NCBI GenBank assembly: GCA_018398585.1
Contig: JAGTTD010000016.1
Location: forward strand, 21,809,212-21,873,211
Length of the DNA stretch: 64,000 nucleotides
Direction of reading: 5' to 3'
Source of the DNA: Simmondsia chinensis
Taxonomy: Eukaryota; Streptophyta; Magnoliopsida; Caryophyllales; Simmondsiaceae
Both the position numbers and the translations under genes were made by a program. The notes below the pieces were generated by a model. The model was given only the letters and a program-made list of their open reading frames with translations. It made no database searches and had not been told where the DNA came from. Of the stretch, positions 11,204 through 23,165 are shown piece after piece (position 1 is the stretch's first letter; each line of letters opens with the position of its first letter).

Positions 11204-11769
11204 TGATACAATGCAAAATGTAAATCAATTGGAATGATAACTAATAGTATATATTTTGATAGATTGCCTTCAATAATATAGGATTTTACACAAGAAAAGG
11301 GGGGAGAAACTAGAGAGAAATAGGGGGAGTGAGAGAGAAATCGCCCATTACATTCAACATATCTAACCCTAATCCCTAACTTCCTATTTATTGAGAAAAT
11401 ATCCTAAAATATGTACAAATATCTAAGATGAGGTGGCATGCCATAGAAGGTTTTGGAAGGAGGTTGTTGATGGCAGTGCCGAGACGTGGCTGATGGGCGA
11501 GTAGGGAAGGCGCTGATGGGGCCCTAGAGGTAGCTAGGCGTGTGCTGTAGTGAGGCCATGTGTAGAAGATTGGCAGAAGGGATGGCGAGATGAGTAATGG
11601 CGGTAATGGAGGAGAATAGGTTAGCGGGTATGGAGATGCGGTTGGCGGTTGGTGATCGGGTGGATGAATGCTTGTTGGCGGCAGACTGAGAGGGAACATA
11701 TGACGGTAGTGGTGGTGGCAGTAGCTAGGAATGGGATCTTGGCGGCTAGGTGATACACGTGGTGTATCA
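11204..11769 (-). repeat. 5' LTR of nested Gypsy (566 bp)
   Basis: Plus-strand ends TGATACA...TGTATCA form a perfect 7-base inverted repeat. Similar over its whole length to 8846-9430. Confidence 0.85.
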
Positions 11770-11774
11770 TAATC

Positions 11775-13860
11775 ATGAATATGAACTGTGAGAATGCCTT
11801 ACATGATTATTATTATTACATCAAAATGGCTATAATATATTGTAGTAGATTTCTGGCATGAAATGGATATAGCATTGCAGTAACCGTCCTTATGCAATGA
11901 TTAAAGATAATAGTATAATGATAAGTTTATAAAATAAAATAAAAAGAAGCGGTTAATTATCCGTTGTTTTTTCCCATAAATTATCATGCAATGTTATTGC
12001 ACTGTTGGAAAAGTAGAGATCCATCCCCCTACCTTGACAGGATAATATTGCACCATTTTTACCACTATTCCATGAAATCTTAATTGTTACTTTTGGTAGT
12101 TTAATTTATATTCTCCCGTTATGGAAATAATTATTATAATTAAACACTTTGAATTTCATATGAATCCTATTTTATTGATATACAACACAATGTGAAAATA
12201 TATACTTCATGGAAACTATGACTTATATTAACTACTGTAATTCATGATATGTCTCTACTCTCTATATAAAAAATTCCATGCTTTGGGTGGTTGTTAAAAC
12301 CAAACGTTGAGGTGATGCCAAAAAAAAAGGAAAATCCTTGTTTTGCGTGGTTGTTGAAATCAGACGCCGAGACGATACCAAAACTAATAATAATGAATAA
12401 GTGAATTATATTAATGTATGTGTGTAGGTAATAAAGTATGTCGATAATGATTCATGAGTTTTACTCCTTAGAAGGAACAATGCGTTTTTCATGGAATATG
12501 TATGTATTCATAGTTTAGATTCAAAATATGAATATGTAATTGAGTGAAGAAAATAAAAGGTAAAATAATGATAATCAAAAGTTTGATTTTCATTGTTTAG
12601 AAAAGGTATACTCACTTTGCAATATAATTGTCCCTTTGATACTCACAAATATGTTTATAATTTACACGTTGATGTGGTAGTGGTTTCCTGTTATGTTCTT
12701 TTGCACATTGTGAGTTTTATCACTGCTTTTTGCATGGATTTTATTTAAGCGCTCCAGGATTACCAATATTCAATTCTCATGTATTTAATGTCTATATTAA
12801 TGCATTGTTGGTCACGCGTGTAATAAAGTTTGCATATGATATCAAGACTAATTGTTAAGAACTCACTACATTCATTTAGGTATTATTTTGGTGGGTTTGT
12901 ATTACGAATTTTTTATCAAATGATACTGCATTATGGCAATACAATAACGGGCAAAATAACCGCACATGAAACTGTATATCTATAAAAATTATTGTTGTTC
13001 TGCGGTTTTCCCAATGGAATGCATGCGCTTAATTTGCGATGCTATTTTTGTTGCCCAAGAGCTCGAACCATGTCTCATGCAAGACAATGAAGTTGTCAAC
13101 CACTCATCTACATGTCTTTTTGTGCATAATTCAACAAAGAACATTTTTTTTTAATTATAATGGAATTATGGCAGTTGCAACAAAATATATGTATACATAA
13201 TTGGTGAATGTGATTAGATTGTAATTTATGTATTATACGTACATTGTAAATTCATTCCTTTTTGAATTTGTAATATGAAGAATAATTAAATTGAGGTTTA
13301 ATGCATATATGTTCATAATTATGGAAAAGAATCTGAGTTGTTAATAGAGTTACAATGTTAATGGATGCATGTATGCATGTTAATGCAATCATGAACGTTT
13401 GTGGTTTTCATTTATGAACATGAATGTTGTTGTTTGCTCCGTAAAAATAAAAGTGGTGTGAATTTGAATAGAATTATAATTAGGGATCATGAAAGGTAAA
13501 TATAATATGATTATTTTATATATGTTGATTCCTAATGTCACTGAAATTAAGATATTGATATAAGTGTGATTATTACATGAAAAGTAATTCTATTATGTGA
13601 TTTCATATTCATGTGCTATGGTGTTATTAGTCATCAAAGTGACAAATTTGAAGAGTATATGAATATTGAATTATGATGACTCATGTATATGTTACCCATA
13701 AGGTTTGATGCTTATAAATGGCATGAGATTCATATGATTTAATTGTGGGTAAATTGAAATTTATGAATGCAAATATGGATGACTATGCAAAAATGATTTT
13801 GAATCTGTCATTGATATTAATGAAATGATGATGCATTATGATAATGTGAAGTAGAATATA
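11775..13860 (+). other. Copia-2 interior without recognisable genes
   Basis: AT-rich. Two imperfect tandem units of about 50 bases occur at 12279-12330 and 12333-12383 (GGTTGTTAAAACC / GGTTGTTGAAATC). No gag, protease or integrase motif could be read on either strand. Confidence 0.5.
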
Positions 13861-14840
13861 GTAAAATGAAGATGGTTATTGTTCAATTCCTAGATCGAAA
13901 ATTCAAATTTTGGTTAAAAGTGACATGTCTATGTCAAATGATAAAAATCATGTTGAGAGGGAAGAAATCTCTGATAATGCTCTAGAACTTAGAAGAAGTA
14001 AAAGAGTAAGAAAAAAAAAAAGTCATTTGGACTGTATATCTCTATGTAGCTAGTGGTATAAACTAGAGACAATATGAATGGTCAAATTCCATATTGTTGT
14101 GTTATAGAATATGATCCTATGACACAGCTATGAAGTCTTGTGATGTCGCTTTTGGAAAAAGGCTATAAATAATTCGAATGAATCCGTATATAGCAAGTTT
14201 GATAATGATAAAGGAGTCAGTATATGTTTTTATGTCAATTACATGTTTATATTTAATATCAAATGAAGGTACTGTAGTAGTACAATTGGAGTATGAAAAT
14301 GCCTGATATAGCCTTTGTTATTGAAAAGCTAAGTAGATATACTAGCAATCCGGTATTGAAATGACCATAGATTATGGTATTACTTTTAGTGGATATCCTT
14401 CTATTTTAGAAGGATATTTAGATGCCAGTTGGATCTCCGATAAGAAGGAATACGCTTCTACAAGCAAGTGGGTGTTCCTACATGGTGGGAGTGTTGTCTC
14501 TTGGGATTCCAAGAAACATACATGTATTATTAATTCCACCATGATTGTAGTGTTAATTGCTCTGGCTTCTGCTATTAAAGAAGCAAAATGATTAAAGGAT
14601 CTTTTGTATAAGATTCCTTTGCGTTTAAGCCGATATCATATATTTCTATCCATTGTAATCGTGAGGTTATGCTTTCAAATGCTTAAGAATGAGGTATATA
14701 ATGGAATATCCAGACACATATGTGAAACAACTCATAAAAAGATTGAGTGATTATTGTGGACTTTGAAAATGCAAGTCAGAATCTAGCGGATCTCTTTTGG
14801 AAATGCCTTGTTGTAGACTTGGTGATAAATATGAGTCAAG
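13860..14840 (+). pseudogene. Copia-2 RT/RNase H remnant
   Basis: Starts with the charged integrase/RT linker (ALELRRSKRVRKKK near 13980-14015). A trace of the RT entry (AMKSCDVAF near 14128) and of the RT end (MPDIAFVIEKLSRYTSNP near 14300-14355) follow. An open RNase H stretch at 14361-14591 reads YPSILEGYLDASWISDKKE and VVSWDSKKHTCIINSTM, with the conserved Asp and Ser-Lys-Lys pattern. Further decayed RNase H (YNGISRHI near 14697) and the ADPLTKG-like end follow to about 14810. Most of the RT fingers and palm is deleted. RNase H normally degrades the RNA template; this copy is inactive. Confidence 0.75.
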
Positions 14841-15437
14841 GGATGGGTAAAACCCATTAGTTTTAATCACCCATGATGGACTCTCAACCCAACGCCTAGT
14901 AAAACGCCAGGTCTTGTGTTCAATGAGAGAGTTCCGTCATCCATGTGATTACAAGCACTAAAAGTAAAATTTTGTCTCACGTGTAGTGCTTGGTAACCTG
15001 TGACAAAGGGAAAATGAGGTTGCGTGTATGCTCTTAATGGACTTGTGGAAATGATTGAATGTCGGGTTGCAAGGATCAATGAGGTCTACCTAAATGAGCT
15101 TGAAGTTTGGCCGCTTCAAGGAGTGTTTTAATGACATGGGTTTGACTCTATTATATACAAGATACAAGGCCTAAAATGTGTCAATTGAAGATGAGGCGTA
15201 TTGTAGGGAGTAAGTCTTGTGTGTGAAGACATGTATGATTAGTCAAATGGACTCATATGGTTCAAAGTATAGTCTATCATTTCGCTTCAATTAATTGTGA
15301 TGTGTCTTCACTAAGCCAGGGTTCAATTGGAAGACACTCTCATTTGTGCATAAAGACTTCCTTTTATTCCGAAATGATGTATGGTTTATTTGTGAATACA
15401 TGTATTTTAAAAGTGTATTTTGAAAATGGTGGGAGAT

Positions 15438-15775
15438 TGTTTGTGTATTTTCAAAATAAGTAAAAGATGGTTCGGTGCCTTTTGGGTAAAAAGGTGTGTC
15501 TCTTGATGAAAAGACACTTGAAAAATTATAAATACCCCCTTTTCGTTCTCATGATTAGAGTACAATCAAGCATGACTTAAAAAAACTTCATTATCTCATT
15601 TCTTAAGTCTTGGTCTTCCTTCCTCTTTATGCTCTTACTCTCACTTTGTTTTGGGTTTCATTACTTCTTTGAGATTATTTCGGTATCCATGAAATTAGTC
15701 TTAAGGAAAGTGGTACCCTACACGTCTTGAGACCGGTAACTAAATTTAAAACATGTTTTACAAATTTCCATAATA
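15438..15775 (+). repeat. 3' LTR of Copia-2
   Basis: Begins TGTTTGTGTATTTTC after GGTGGGAGAT. It retains the TATA box region (TTATAAATACC near 15518) that the 5' copy lost. It ends near CCATAATA, a mutated form of the CCTAACA end at 8533. Confidence 0.7.
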
Positions 15776-15969
15776 AAAACATATTAAATGAGTCTAAGTT
15801 GGGTACTAAAAAAATTAAACTAAAAGTGTATAAACTACAAAAGTAATTACACAAAATCAAACATGCAATTCATTGATGGGTGGTCAGCCACAAAAATCCT
15901 TAGGAATATATATATGTATAAAGCAATTCAAATGAGAGGGTGAGAGGGAGAGATCTTGATCCTTCATTG

Positions 15970-16903
15970 TATTGTCCCCAACCCATATTTTATTATTTAG
16001 TCATGGGCAAGATTTAGAATATTAGATTAAATATGATTTGATTTAAAGTTAATTTATTTGATTTTAGTTTGATTTGATTTTGAATTTATTGGTATGTTAT
16101 TTACATTTTAGTACCCCAATGTTTTTAAAAAGTAATAAAAAAGGACCATGACCTTTTTGAATTATTAAAAAGGCCCCAATATATTTGTCATATTAATAAA
16201 AATACCCTTTTCCAGCGTGATAATATCATATTCTATCAACAAAGTTGTTGTGGCAACTGTTTTTAAATAATGCTATAGTAAAATGACAAAAGTATCCTTC
16301 AATAGCCTTATTATTACTTTATAAGCATAAAGTTCGAGATGTTGTATTGTATAGAAACTATTTGTTTTTGCTTAATTTTTTTAAAAATATAGTTATTGAA
16401 GAGTATTTTTGTCATTTCACTATAAAAATAATAAAAAAGTAGTTGCCATATCAGCTCTGTCGATGGAAAATGACGTCATCACACCTGAGGTTTTTTTATT
16501 TATTTATTAATACGACAAAAATTCAGGGGCCTTTATATTAATATGATAAAAATTTAGGGCCTTTTTTAATAATTTAAAAAGATTAGGGTCCTTTTTATTA
16601 TTTTTAAAAACGTCGGAATACTAAAATGTAAATAAACCTTTTTATTTATTTATTTATAAAAGGGGTTAGAAAGTTTGGTTTAGATGAGAGAGAGAGAGAG
16701 TTGGGGATTTAGGAGTATTGGGTTTTGGGTTCAATTAGAGATTGTAATTCAAAAATTCAAATAGAGAGTTTTATTCTTGATTGGATTGTAGTTTTTCCCT
16801 TTAGTTGAGAGAGGGTTTTCCATGTAAATATCTCATGTGTTGTTCTTTGATTTTGTTCAATTTTTCGCTTCCACTTGTGTTCGATTTGTTGATTTTCTCA
16901 ACA
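15970..16903 (+). repeat. 5' LTR of Copia-3 (contains insertion)
   Basis: Without the 542-bp insertion it is about 390 bp and matches 18189-18605 (shared AAAAGGGGTTAGAAAGTTTG and TTCGATTTGTTGATTTTCTC). Both LTRs start TA rather than TG, a likely shared G-to-A change, and both end CTCAACA. Confidence 0.85.
16096..16637. mobile_element. Foldback/MITE element inside the Copia-3 LTR (542 bp)
   Basis: The left arm GTTATTTACATTTTAGTA is mirrored by TACTAAAATGTAAATAAAC. Complementarity continues through about 90 bases (AATAAAAAAGGACC / GGTCCTTTTTATT). It is absent at the corresponding site of the 3' LTR, which proves insertion after the element arrived. It has no coding capacity. Confidence 0.8.
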
Positions 16904-16942
16904 AGTGTATCAGAGCGTGTTTGCTCTTGAGGCCTAGAGCTT

Positions 16943-17690
16943 GTGAAGATGTCACTCGAAGGTACAATGTTTGAGATTGAATTGTTCGATGGCAAAAACA
17001 ATTTCACATTGTGGCAAAGCATAGTGAAAGATCTACTCATTCAACAAGGATTGTACAAGGTGCTAATTAACAAGAGGTCCAAAAAAATGAACGATGATGA
17101 TTGGGAGGAGATGCAAATGAAAACAGTAAGTACGATACATCTTGCTCTTTCCCCAGGTATTAAATACATCGTATTGGATGAAAAATATCTTAAGTCATTG
17201 TGGGAGAAGTTGGAAAATATTTACATGTTTAAATCTCTCACAAATAAGTTGTATTTGAAGAGGGATTTATACTGTTTGACATTGGAAAAGGGAAGCGATT
17301 TGAGAGATCATCTTAGCACATTTAATAGATTAATCTTTCAATTGGCTAGTTTAGATGAAATATTTGAAGAGGAAGATAACGCTTTAATTTTGTTAGCTTC
17401 TCTCCCGAAATCTTATGAAACAGTTATGACAACATTGCTAGTGGGAAAAATGACCTTAAAACTAGATGAAACTATGACAGCCTTGTTAGAAAATAAAAAA
17501 TTGGTGAAAGGAGATAAGGTCAGAAATGATGAAGTTACAGTAGTGGACATGGTGGTAAAGATTATTCTATGTCAAATTCTAGACCTAGAAGCGATTATAA
17601 TGCTAAAGAATGTTATTATTGTCATGAGATGAGTCATATTCAAGTATTTTGCAAGAAACTAAAAGGTGACCTAGAAGAGTTCAAGAAGAC
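16943..17690 (+). pseudogene. Copia gag (UBN2/gag-polypeptide type), frameshifted
   Basis: Candidate ATG at 16949 (MSLEGTMFEIELFDGKNNF). The frame stays open to 17632 and carries the Copia gag hallmarks FTLWQSIVKDLLIQQGL, LWEKLENIYM and LILLASLPKSYE. A frameshift near 17545 displaces the end: in the neighbouring frame the Gly/Ser linker and CCHC knuckle CYYCHEMSH...C read cleanly at about 17607-17650. Gag packages the element RNA. Neither flanking enzyme domain is intact, so this could at best supply gag. Confidence 0.8.
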
Positions 17691-17799
17691 CGATTAGAAG
17701 GGGGAGATGAGCAGGGGGGAGGGGGCCGGGAAGTCGAGAGCTCCATCAATGTAGCCTTTGATGATGGTGATTACCTTTTCTTAGTTCAGGCTAGAAAGA

Positions 17800-18148
17800 C
17801 GATGGATACTTAATTCGAGGTGTTCTCATCACGTATGCACGAAAAGGGAGGTGTTTCCTTCTTATGAGGAATGTGATGGGACAGTGATGTTGGCCAACGA
17901 TGAAGAGGTCAAGATTGAAGGTGTCAGAAATATTCATATTAAGATGCATGATGGAATGTCATGGCCACTCCGCTCGAGGTGGAATAAATTTGGTCATGAA
18001 GGGACAATTGGTTGTGATAAAACCGTACAAGAATTTGAAGAATTTATATGTGCTTAAAAAAAATGGTTCGGTCAAAAAGAAGGGTCTAAGCTTGGAATCC
18101 AGAAGGGTTCAATTTGCTGATGTTGGAGGAGCGTCAATTTTGGGCTAG
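17800..18148 (+). pseudogene. Copia protease remnant
   Basis: Overlapping frames contain SYEECDGTVMLANDEEVKIE and GVRNIHIKMHDGM, which follow the catalytic site in Copia proteases. The catalytic triad itself is lost to stops upstream (about 17800-17850). The remainder runs into the 3' LTR purine region with no integrase. Confidence 0.55.
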
Positions 18149-18188
18149 TTTAATGAGGATTTTTAAATATGGGTTGGAGGGCGAGAAT

Positions 18189-18605
18189 TATAGGGTGCAA
18201 CCCATATTTATTACGAGAGATATATTGGTGAGATATTCTTGTTTGATGTTTTGCATAAGATTTAGAAGATTAGATTAAATAGGATTTGATTTATAAATAA
18301 TTTGCTTGATGTTAGTTTGATTTGATTTTGAATTATGGATAGGCTATTTTTTTTATAAAAGGGGTTAGAAAGTTTGGTTTAGATCAGAGAGAGAGATGGA
18401 GACTTGGGAGTATTGGATTTTGGGTTCAATTAGAGATTGTGATTTTAAAATTCAAATAGAGTTTAATAATTGATTGAATTCTGATTTTTCCCTTTAATTA
18501 AGAGAGGGTTTTCCTCGTAAAATCTCGTGTGTTGTTTCATTGATTTTTTTTTTTTTTTGCAGTTTTTCACTTTCCCTTGTGTTCGATTTGTTGATTTTCT
18601 CAACA
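18189..18605 (+). repeat. 3' LTR of Copia-3 (417 bp)
   Basis: Begins after the purine-rich GGGTTGGAGGGCGAGAAT and ends TTTTCTCAACA, followed by the CATTG duplication. It lacks the foldback insertion present in the 5' LTR. Confidence 0.85.
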
Positions 18606-20100
18606 CATTGTAAGAGTTCTCCCTCTCACCCTCTCACAATCTCACTAGAATTGCTTGATATATATATATATATATATATATAACCTAAAATAAATAAAAA
18701 TATTGGTACTTTCTTGTTCATTAAATAAAAAGAATATAATGTATTATAGGCTACCCTGTTTGTTACACTGTCTACTCCAAATTTTCTCTCAAAGGTCAAA
18801 TAAAAAGTAATATTTATAAAGTCTGCAATTATGCATACATTAATAAGAAAACGCAAAAAAAAGTCCATATTCAATACATTAATTATAGAGCCAACTCTAT
18901 TTAGCTAATAAGAGCATTTTTAATAGGGCATGTAAAATCTCGTTAGAATAATAAGTTGGATAAATGTATATCTCATGGAAGCTTCAATGATGTATTCACA
19001 TGCCAAGTATATACATATTGTCAAGAATGAGTGGATTCATGCGCATTGTTCCTCACTTCAAGCTTTGAAGCAATCAATCAGGCAGCATAAAGATGGCACC
19101 GAAAGAATTTGAAGTATTCATCCCCGACATCTAAAAAATGCGTTGCAAGTAGAACCCAACTCTTCTTTTGGGCCCGCCAGCTCTTGTATTATAACTTCTC
19201 TCGATAATTATAGAAAAAAGTGGAACCCAACTATTTATTGCATTTTATATATATGATTTTTGTGTATTATATTTTTTTTTGTGTCCTTTCCCTTTTTAAT
19301 GATTAGTTTATTTGTATTTTATTTTTTGGATTTTATGATTATTTCATAAATACGTGCCCATAGTTTATTTTTATCGCTTTATTATTCCCAAAAAAATAAT
19401 AACATAAATAGTTATTTTTATTTATAATATTTACCCATACTTTTAATTTGTTGTCGAATTGACTAAGCCCAAAAAATTAAAAATTCAAGACCATTAGATT
19501 TAAAAAACGTATCACAAAATATTAAAAAATAATAAAATTTGGCTATCCTATTGGAGCGGGTGGGTAGCCAAATGGTGATGTGAAAAGGAATATTCAAAAT
19601 AGGTGAGGTGGAAGCATTTTAATACCCTATTTTAAATACCTGTCGAAGAAGCTCTAGTTTGATTGATTTTGAGTTAGTGTCAAGTCAAGTCAAATTAATC
19701 TTTTAGAGTCTAACTGGTTGGAAGGACATTATTCTCTGCCATATTGCTTTTACTTCTAGAGAATATGAGAGAAGAAGATAATGCTATTTTTTTTTTCTTC
19801 TGATAATTAGCAACATAGTTGCAATACATTACATGCAACTCATACAAAATGAGATCTGGCAACCCGTATAAAAACGAGGATAAAAAAGAGATGAAAATAC
19901 AACAACATCCTGGTATGAGAACATGATTACAAAAAAAATTACGGATGGAACCAACAGACATTAGATGACTATATAACCATTGGAGATAAAATAGGAAGTG
20001 CCAAGATCAGGAGGGGGAGTGAGACTAGTGCGCTATAGCTGGGGATGGAGTTAGCAGAAAATCAGGTCAATTATAGGCCTAGTCCATCATTACATTCCGC
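18606..20100. other. AT-rich interval without recognised gene
   Basis: Contains a (TA)n microsatellite at about 18658-18681. Open frames are short and low complexity. Nothing supportable. Confidence 0.5.
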
Positions 20101-20139
20101 TCAAACATAATGCATTCATTGTCATCAGTTTTTTATCCA

Positions 20140-20460
20140 AGCTTCTTTCTAAGCTCCCACGCACCCTTTGCAGCAAGAAGATTGTCAATATTTATAACTT
20201 TTTTGCCCCTCTTCCCTAAATTCCTCCTCCTTTGTTTACTCAAAGGCTTAACTAACCTTTTCGCACTAATCCCGGGTGATATATCCTTAAGAAATTCTTG
20301 CAAGTTCCGCTTAACTTGCTCTTTCTTCCTACTCTATGACCCTTTTCAAACGAAATAAAATTAGAACACTAATGACCCATCACCACCTTTCTTCTCAATG
20401 CCATATTGAGTAAAATATGCCATATTGCCATATTTGCTCTTAAGAGCACATAGGTTAGGT
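20140..20460 (-). pseudogene. Unrecognised coding-like patch
   Basis: On the minus strand one frame reads KEQVKRNLQEFLKDISPGIS, then a Lys/Arg-rich run with QRRRNLGKRGKKVINIDNLL, then AAKGAWELRKKLG and a stop at about 20145. Upstream, about 20390-20460, another block reads LKSKYGNMAYFTQYGIEKKG before a stop. Codon content is unlike the surrounding AT-rich DNA, and the basic, helical composition looks protein-like. I do not recognise the family. It could be a fragment of a nuclear or ribosome-associated host gene carried by a transposon, or chance. Confidence 0.3.
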
Positions 20461-21640
20461 TTCTCCTCTGTTAACCCCTTATTTTTCCTTATTGTTGTAA
20501 AAAGAAAAAAAAAAATACTATTATTATTTGCTTACATTAAAAAGTAGCAAAAATAATTTTAAAGAAAAGCTCTAAAAGCTAACCGATGAGATTTTTCTTT
20601 GTACTGCTACTTTTGACCCACCTTATATGTTATACTCTTCGTACCAAGACTAACCTAAATTGTGTTATACCCTAATTTAATGCAAAGTTATGTAACAAAA
20701 TTTATTTCCAATGCCGAACAAAAAAAATTGGAAACATTTAGTTTCAATCAAAAATGTTTTGAGCGTAAATACTTTTGGAAATGAAAATGTATTATTCCCT
20801 ACAACCAAATTAACCGTAACTTAATAAGCTTAAGCCAAGACAGATAAAACTTGGGCTCGACACTTGATATCCTAAATAAGTTTGAATGATTGAATCTTGA
20901 TCTAGTTAATGAGCCCAAATGTATTTGAACTTGCCAATTTTGAGTTTCACTGAATTAGACTTTAGTATAAATGAGCCTAAATGGCTCTAATCAAAAGCTG
21001 AACTTGAGCCTAAATGAACCCACATAATACTCGACTTAGAATTTGCCAAGTTAGGGTTGAACTAGGTTGATTTTAGCTTGAGGACAAGGTCTTCAAGCTT
21101 GATGAATTTCAAGTCAAGCCTGGAACATAATGAGCTCAGGTCTTGGTTGATTCATTTACATATAAACTGCAAAGATATAGATTAGGTTGAATGGCAATGC
21201 CTAACATGATAGCAAACAATGATGTCTATATTGAGCGTGTAGGTATATTGATGTAGGGTGCAAAAATGGAAGTGAAGTTCTCGCATTCACTAAAAGCTCC
21301 TAGCTTTCTTACAGTTTGTCATATGCGCCAAAATGATGCATGACGAAGTATTAGATGAACCTTCGATAGAACGAGGCAAGGTCGTACTAATAGGAAATAA
21401 ATCTATCTATTAGACTCAAATTGTTTTCTAATTGGAGAGTTTGAGCAACGATCTCCATTAATTTTGTCTCTTGCATAATATATAAAGTATATAACCTATT
21501 TATAAATCTAATTGGTATAGATATAGATCCAGATAAGATATAAGGTCATAGGTATTACTCTAATATGTACATTACCATTAATAAAATCGATGAGCTATAA
21601 CGAGTCAAGTAACCTGAAAAGTTTTGGATAAATAGGGTAA
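20461..21640. other. Repetitive non-coding interval
   Basis: From about 20830 to 21130 it is full of GAGCCTAAATGA/CTTGAGC-like words, the same composition as 59200-59560. Probably an old, widespread non-coding repeat. No gene seen. Confidence 0.4.
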
Positions 21641-22350
21641 ATAAGTGATCAAAATATACTCTTATTACAATGAAATTAATCTCGAAGGTTACAAAACCGA
21701 TGACAGAAATGAATCAAAAGTATAAACGATAGAAGGAAAAGAATAAACTAAAGAAATTGAAGCATTGTGGAGAATCTACTGCCCTAAGTCGTTTATGTCC
21801 CCACAGAGGTATAATAGGATGAATGGCACTCCAACCCCCAGGATAAACATGGCACCCACCTCAGTAGTGTACTCTCAAGAGATGGGTTAGAGTACGCCCC
21901 AACTTGCTCAGTAATGAAGAAGAGAACTATTTTGAGAGAGAGAAGGAAAGCCGCGAGGGGAAGAAGAGTTTTTTGCAATTTTCGTATGTTGAAAGACCCA
22001 CTAAGGCAAGGTATTTATAGAAGAAATACTTGCTAGTTAAGTAAAAGATCATGGCCTAAGAATCTGACTTAAACAAGGAAAATGATGGATATGACAGAGC
22101 CTAAAAATTCGGCTGTCGTTACTGATGAAATGGTTAATGCAAAGAGTAGGAATTGACATATTAAAATGCGTACTCGAGCTCAAGCTTGTAGCTTCAAACC
22201 TTGAGACTGGTCACACAACAAAACCTCGAGGTAGTGCCCTCAAGGTCAACTAAGATAGCTCGAGCCAAAGGCCTCGAGCATAACCTAAAGACAAGAACCC
22301 ACTCGAGTTCGCTTATGACAACTTAAACAAATACAATAGTTGGTAAAATA
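21640..22350 (-). repeat. Possible LTR fragment
   Basis: Minus-strand TATA box (CTATAAATACC at about 22010) with a CTCGAG-rich upstream segment (22150-22310), in the style of the Tat LTR at 24745-26392. Ends are not defined and no partner is seen. Could be a solo LTR or U5 region of a related element. Confidence 0.35.
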
Positions 22351-22585
22351 AAAGTCTGGGTTAGAAAAAGACCACAACACACCACACTGCAACGCGCTAG
22401 CAGGCCCAACGGGGCATGTGCGTGCACATGTGGCCCACCATGACCACCCTAGGCTAACAAGACTTTACCAAGTACAATGAAAAGGAGGTTATATGAACAA
22501 GACTCCCCACCTCTATTCTTCCTATGTGGGATTGAGGTATTTCATAAGTTTGACAAAATTAAACACACTACTCCAAATTTCAACA
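22350..22585 (-). repeat. 3' LTR segment of Copia-4
   Basis: On the minus strand, the polypurine tract CATGTGGGGAAT is followed by TGTTGAAATTTGG, a classic 3' LTR start. The LTR can be followed for about 230 bases before it becomes unrecognisable. Confidence 0.55.
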
Positions 22586-23165
22586 ATTCCCCACATGGTT
22601 TAATTTTGAAAAAGGAAGGAAAAGAAGAGTATTACTGAGCAAGGAGACCCACACTTGACGATGCTAATGCCTTTTAGACTTGAATCAGCACCTAGTGACT
22701 ACGCATGTCTCATGAACACCCAATAGTGAACAAGGTCTTGAACCTTGAGTAATCATTATAAAGGGCATACCTAACCCTTCATGTGGTTCTCGAGATTGAA
22801 ACGTACTACGCGATCAGGATGTATGAGGTCCCTCAAAAACATAATATGAAGCCTGATATTCTCATGAATGCTCTAGAGAGTAAGCCTTTACTTTCAATAA
22901 GGAGACTTTCTACCCCCACAATCCAGTAGGTGAATCAATCAGGTGTGCTGCCCCACATCGCCATTATAAGCTATTGACATCATTAAGAGCCTTAGGCTCA
23001 TCCTCTCATCATGGCAGTACAGTATTTCCATTAGGTGTGCAGCCCCACACCAACACAAAGGGCTATGGACACATTAAGAGCTTTAAGCTCAACCTTATAT
23101 CATGGCAATACTAAACAGATCCTAGAGCCAATAATACAACAACATCTTGGAATGGGTTTAAGTGG

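Larger units (their letters stand above)
8846..11769 (-). mobile_element. Nested non-autonomous Gypsy element, gag only
   Basis: Minus-strand LTR element of 2.9 kb inserted in Copia-2. LTRs are 8846-9430 and 11204-11769. The 5-bp target duplication TAATC is at 8841-8845 and 11770-11774. A primer site is at 11190-11203 and a polypurine tract, AAGGGGGCAGTA on the minus strand, abuts the 3' LTR at about 9434-9446. The 1.77-kb interior has a gag remnant, one further open frame and the very end of pol (ILEDKDRF near 9440-9470). Protease, RT, RNase H and most of integrase are missing, so any movement needed enzymes from a relative. Confidence 0.85.
8240..15775 (+). mobile_element. Copia-2: decayed Ty1/Copia with nested Gypsy
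   Basis: Bounded by two related direct repeats (8240-8533 and 15438-15775), with a purine tract GGTGGGAGAT just before the second. Recognisable Copia sequence occurs only in the 3' half (about 13.9-14.9 kb: linker motif LRRSKRVR, RT end, RNase H). The first 5 kb hold the nested Gypsy 8846-11769 and unreadable AT-rich sequence. Gag, protease and integrase are not recognisable. No target duplication is clear. Confidence 0.75.
15970..18605 (+). mobile_element. Copia-3: short, internally deleted Copia
   Basis: LTRs 15970-16903 and 18189-18605, with the target duplication CATTG at 15965-15969 and 18606-18610. A primer-site-like GTGTATCAGAGC follows the 5' LTR at about 16905. The 1.29-kb interior keeps gag, a zinc knuckle and part of the protease. 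Integrase, RT and RNase H are missing, so the element is non-autonomous. The 5' LTR is enlarged by the foldback element 16096-16637. Confidence 0.85.

Noticed and set aside
10586..11228. Long minus-strand ORFs rich in His, Ser and Pro
   Set aside because: They come from GATGATG/GGTGGTG low-complexity leader DNA and a poly-G run in the nested Gypsy; no conserved domain.
20830..21130. Tandem satellite of GAGCTT/AAGCC words
   Set aside because: No regular period could be found; looks like a diverged dispersed repeat similar to 59200-59560.
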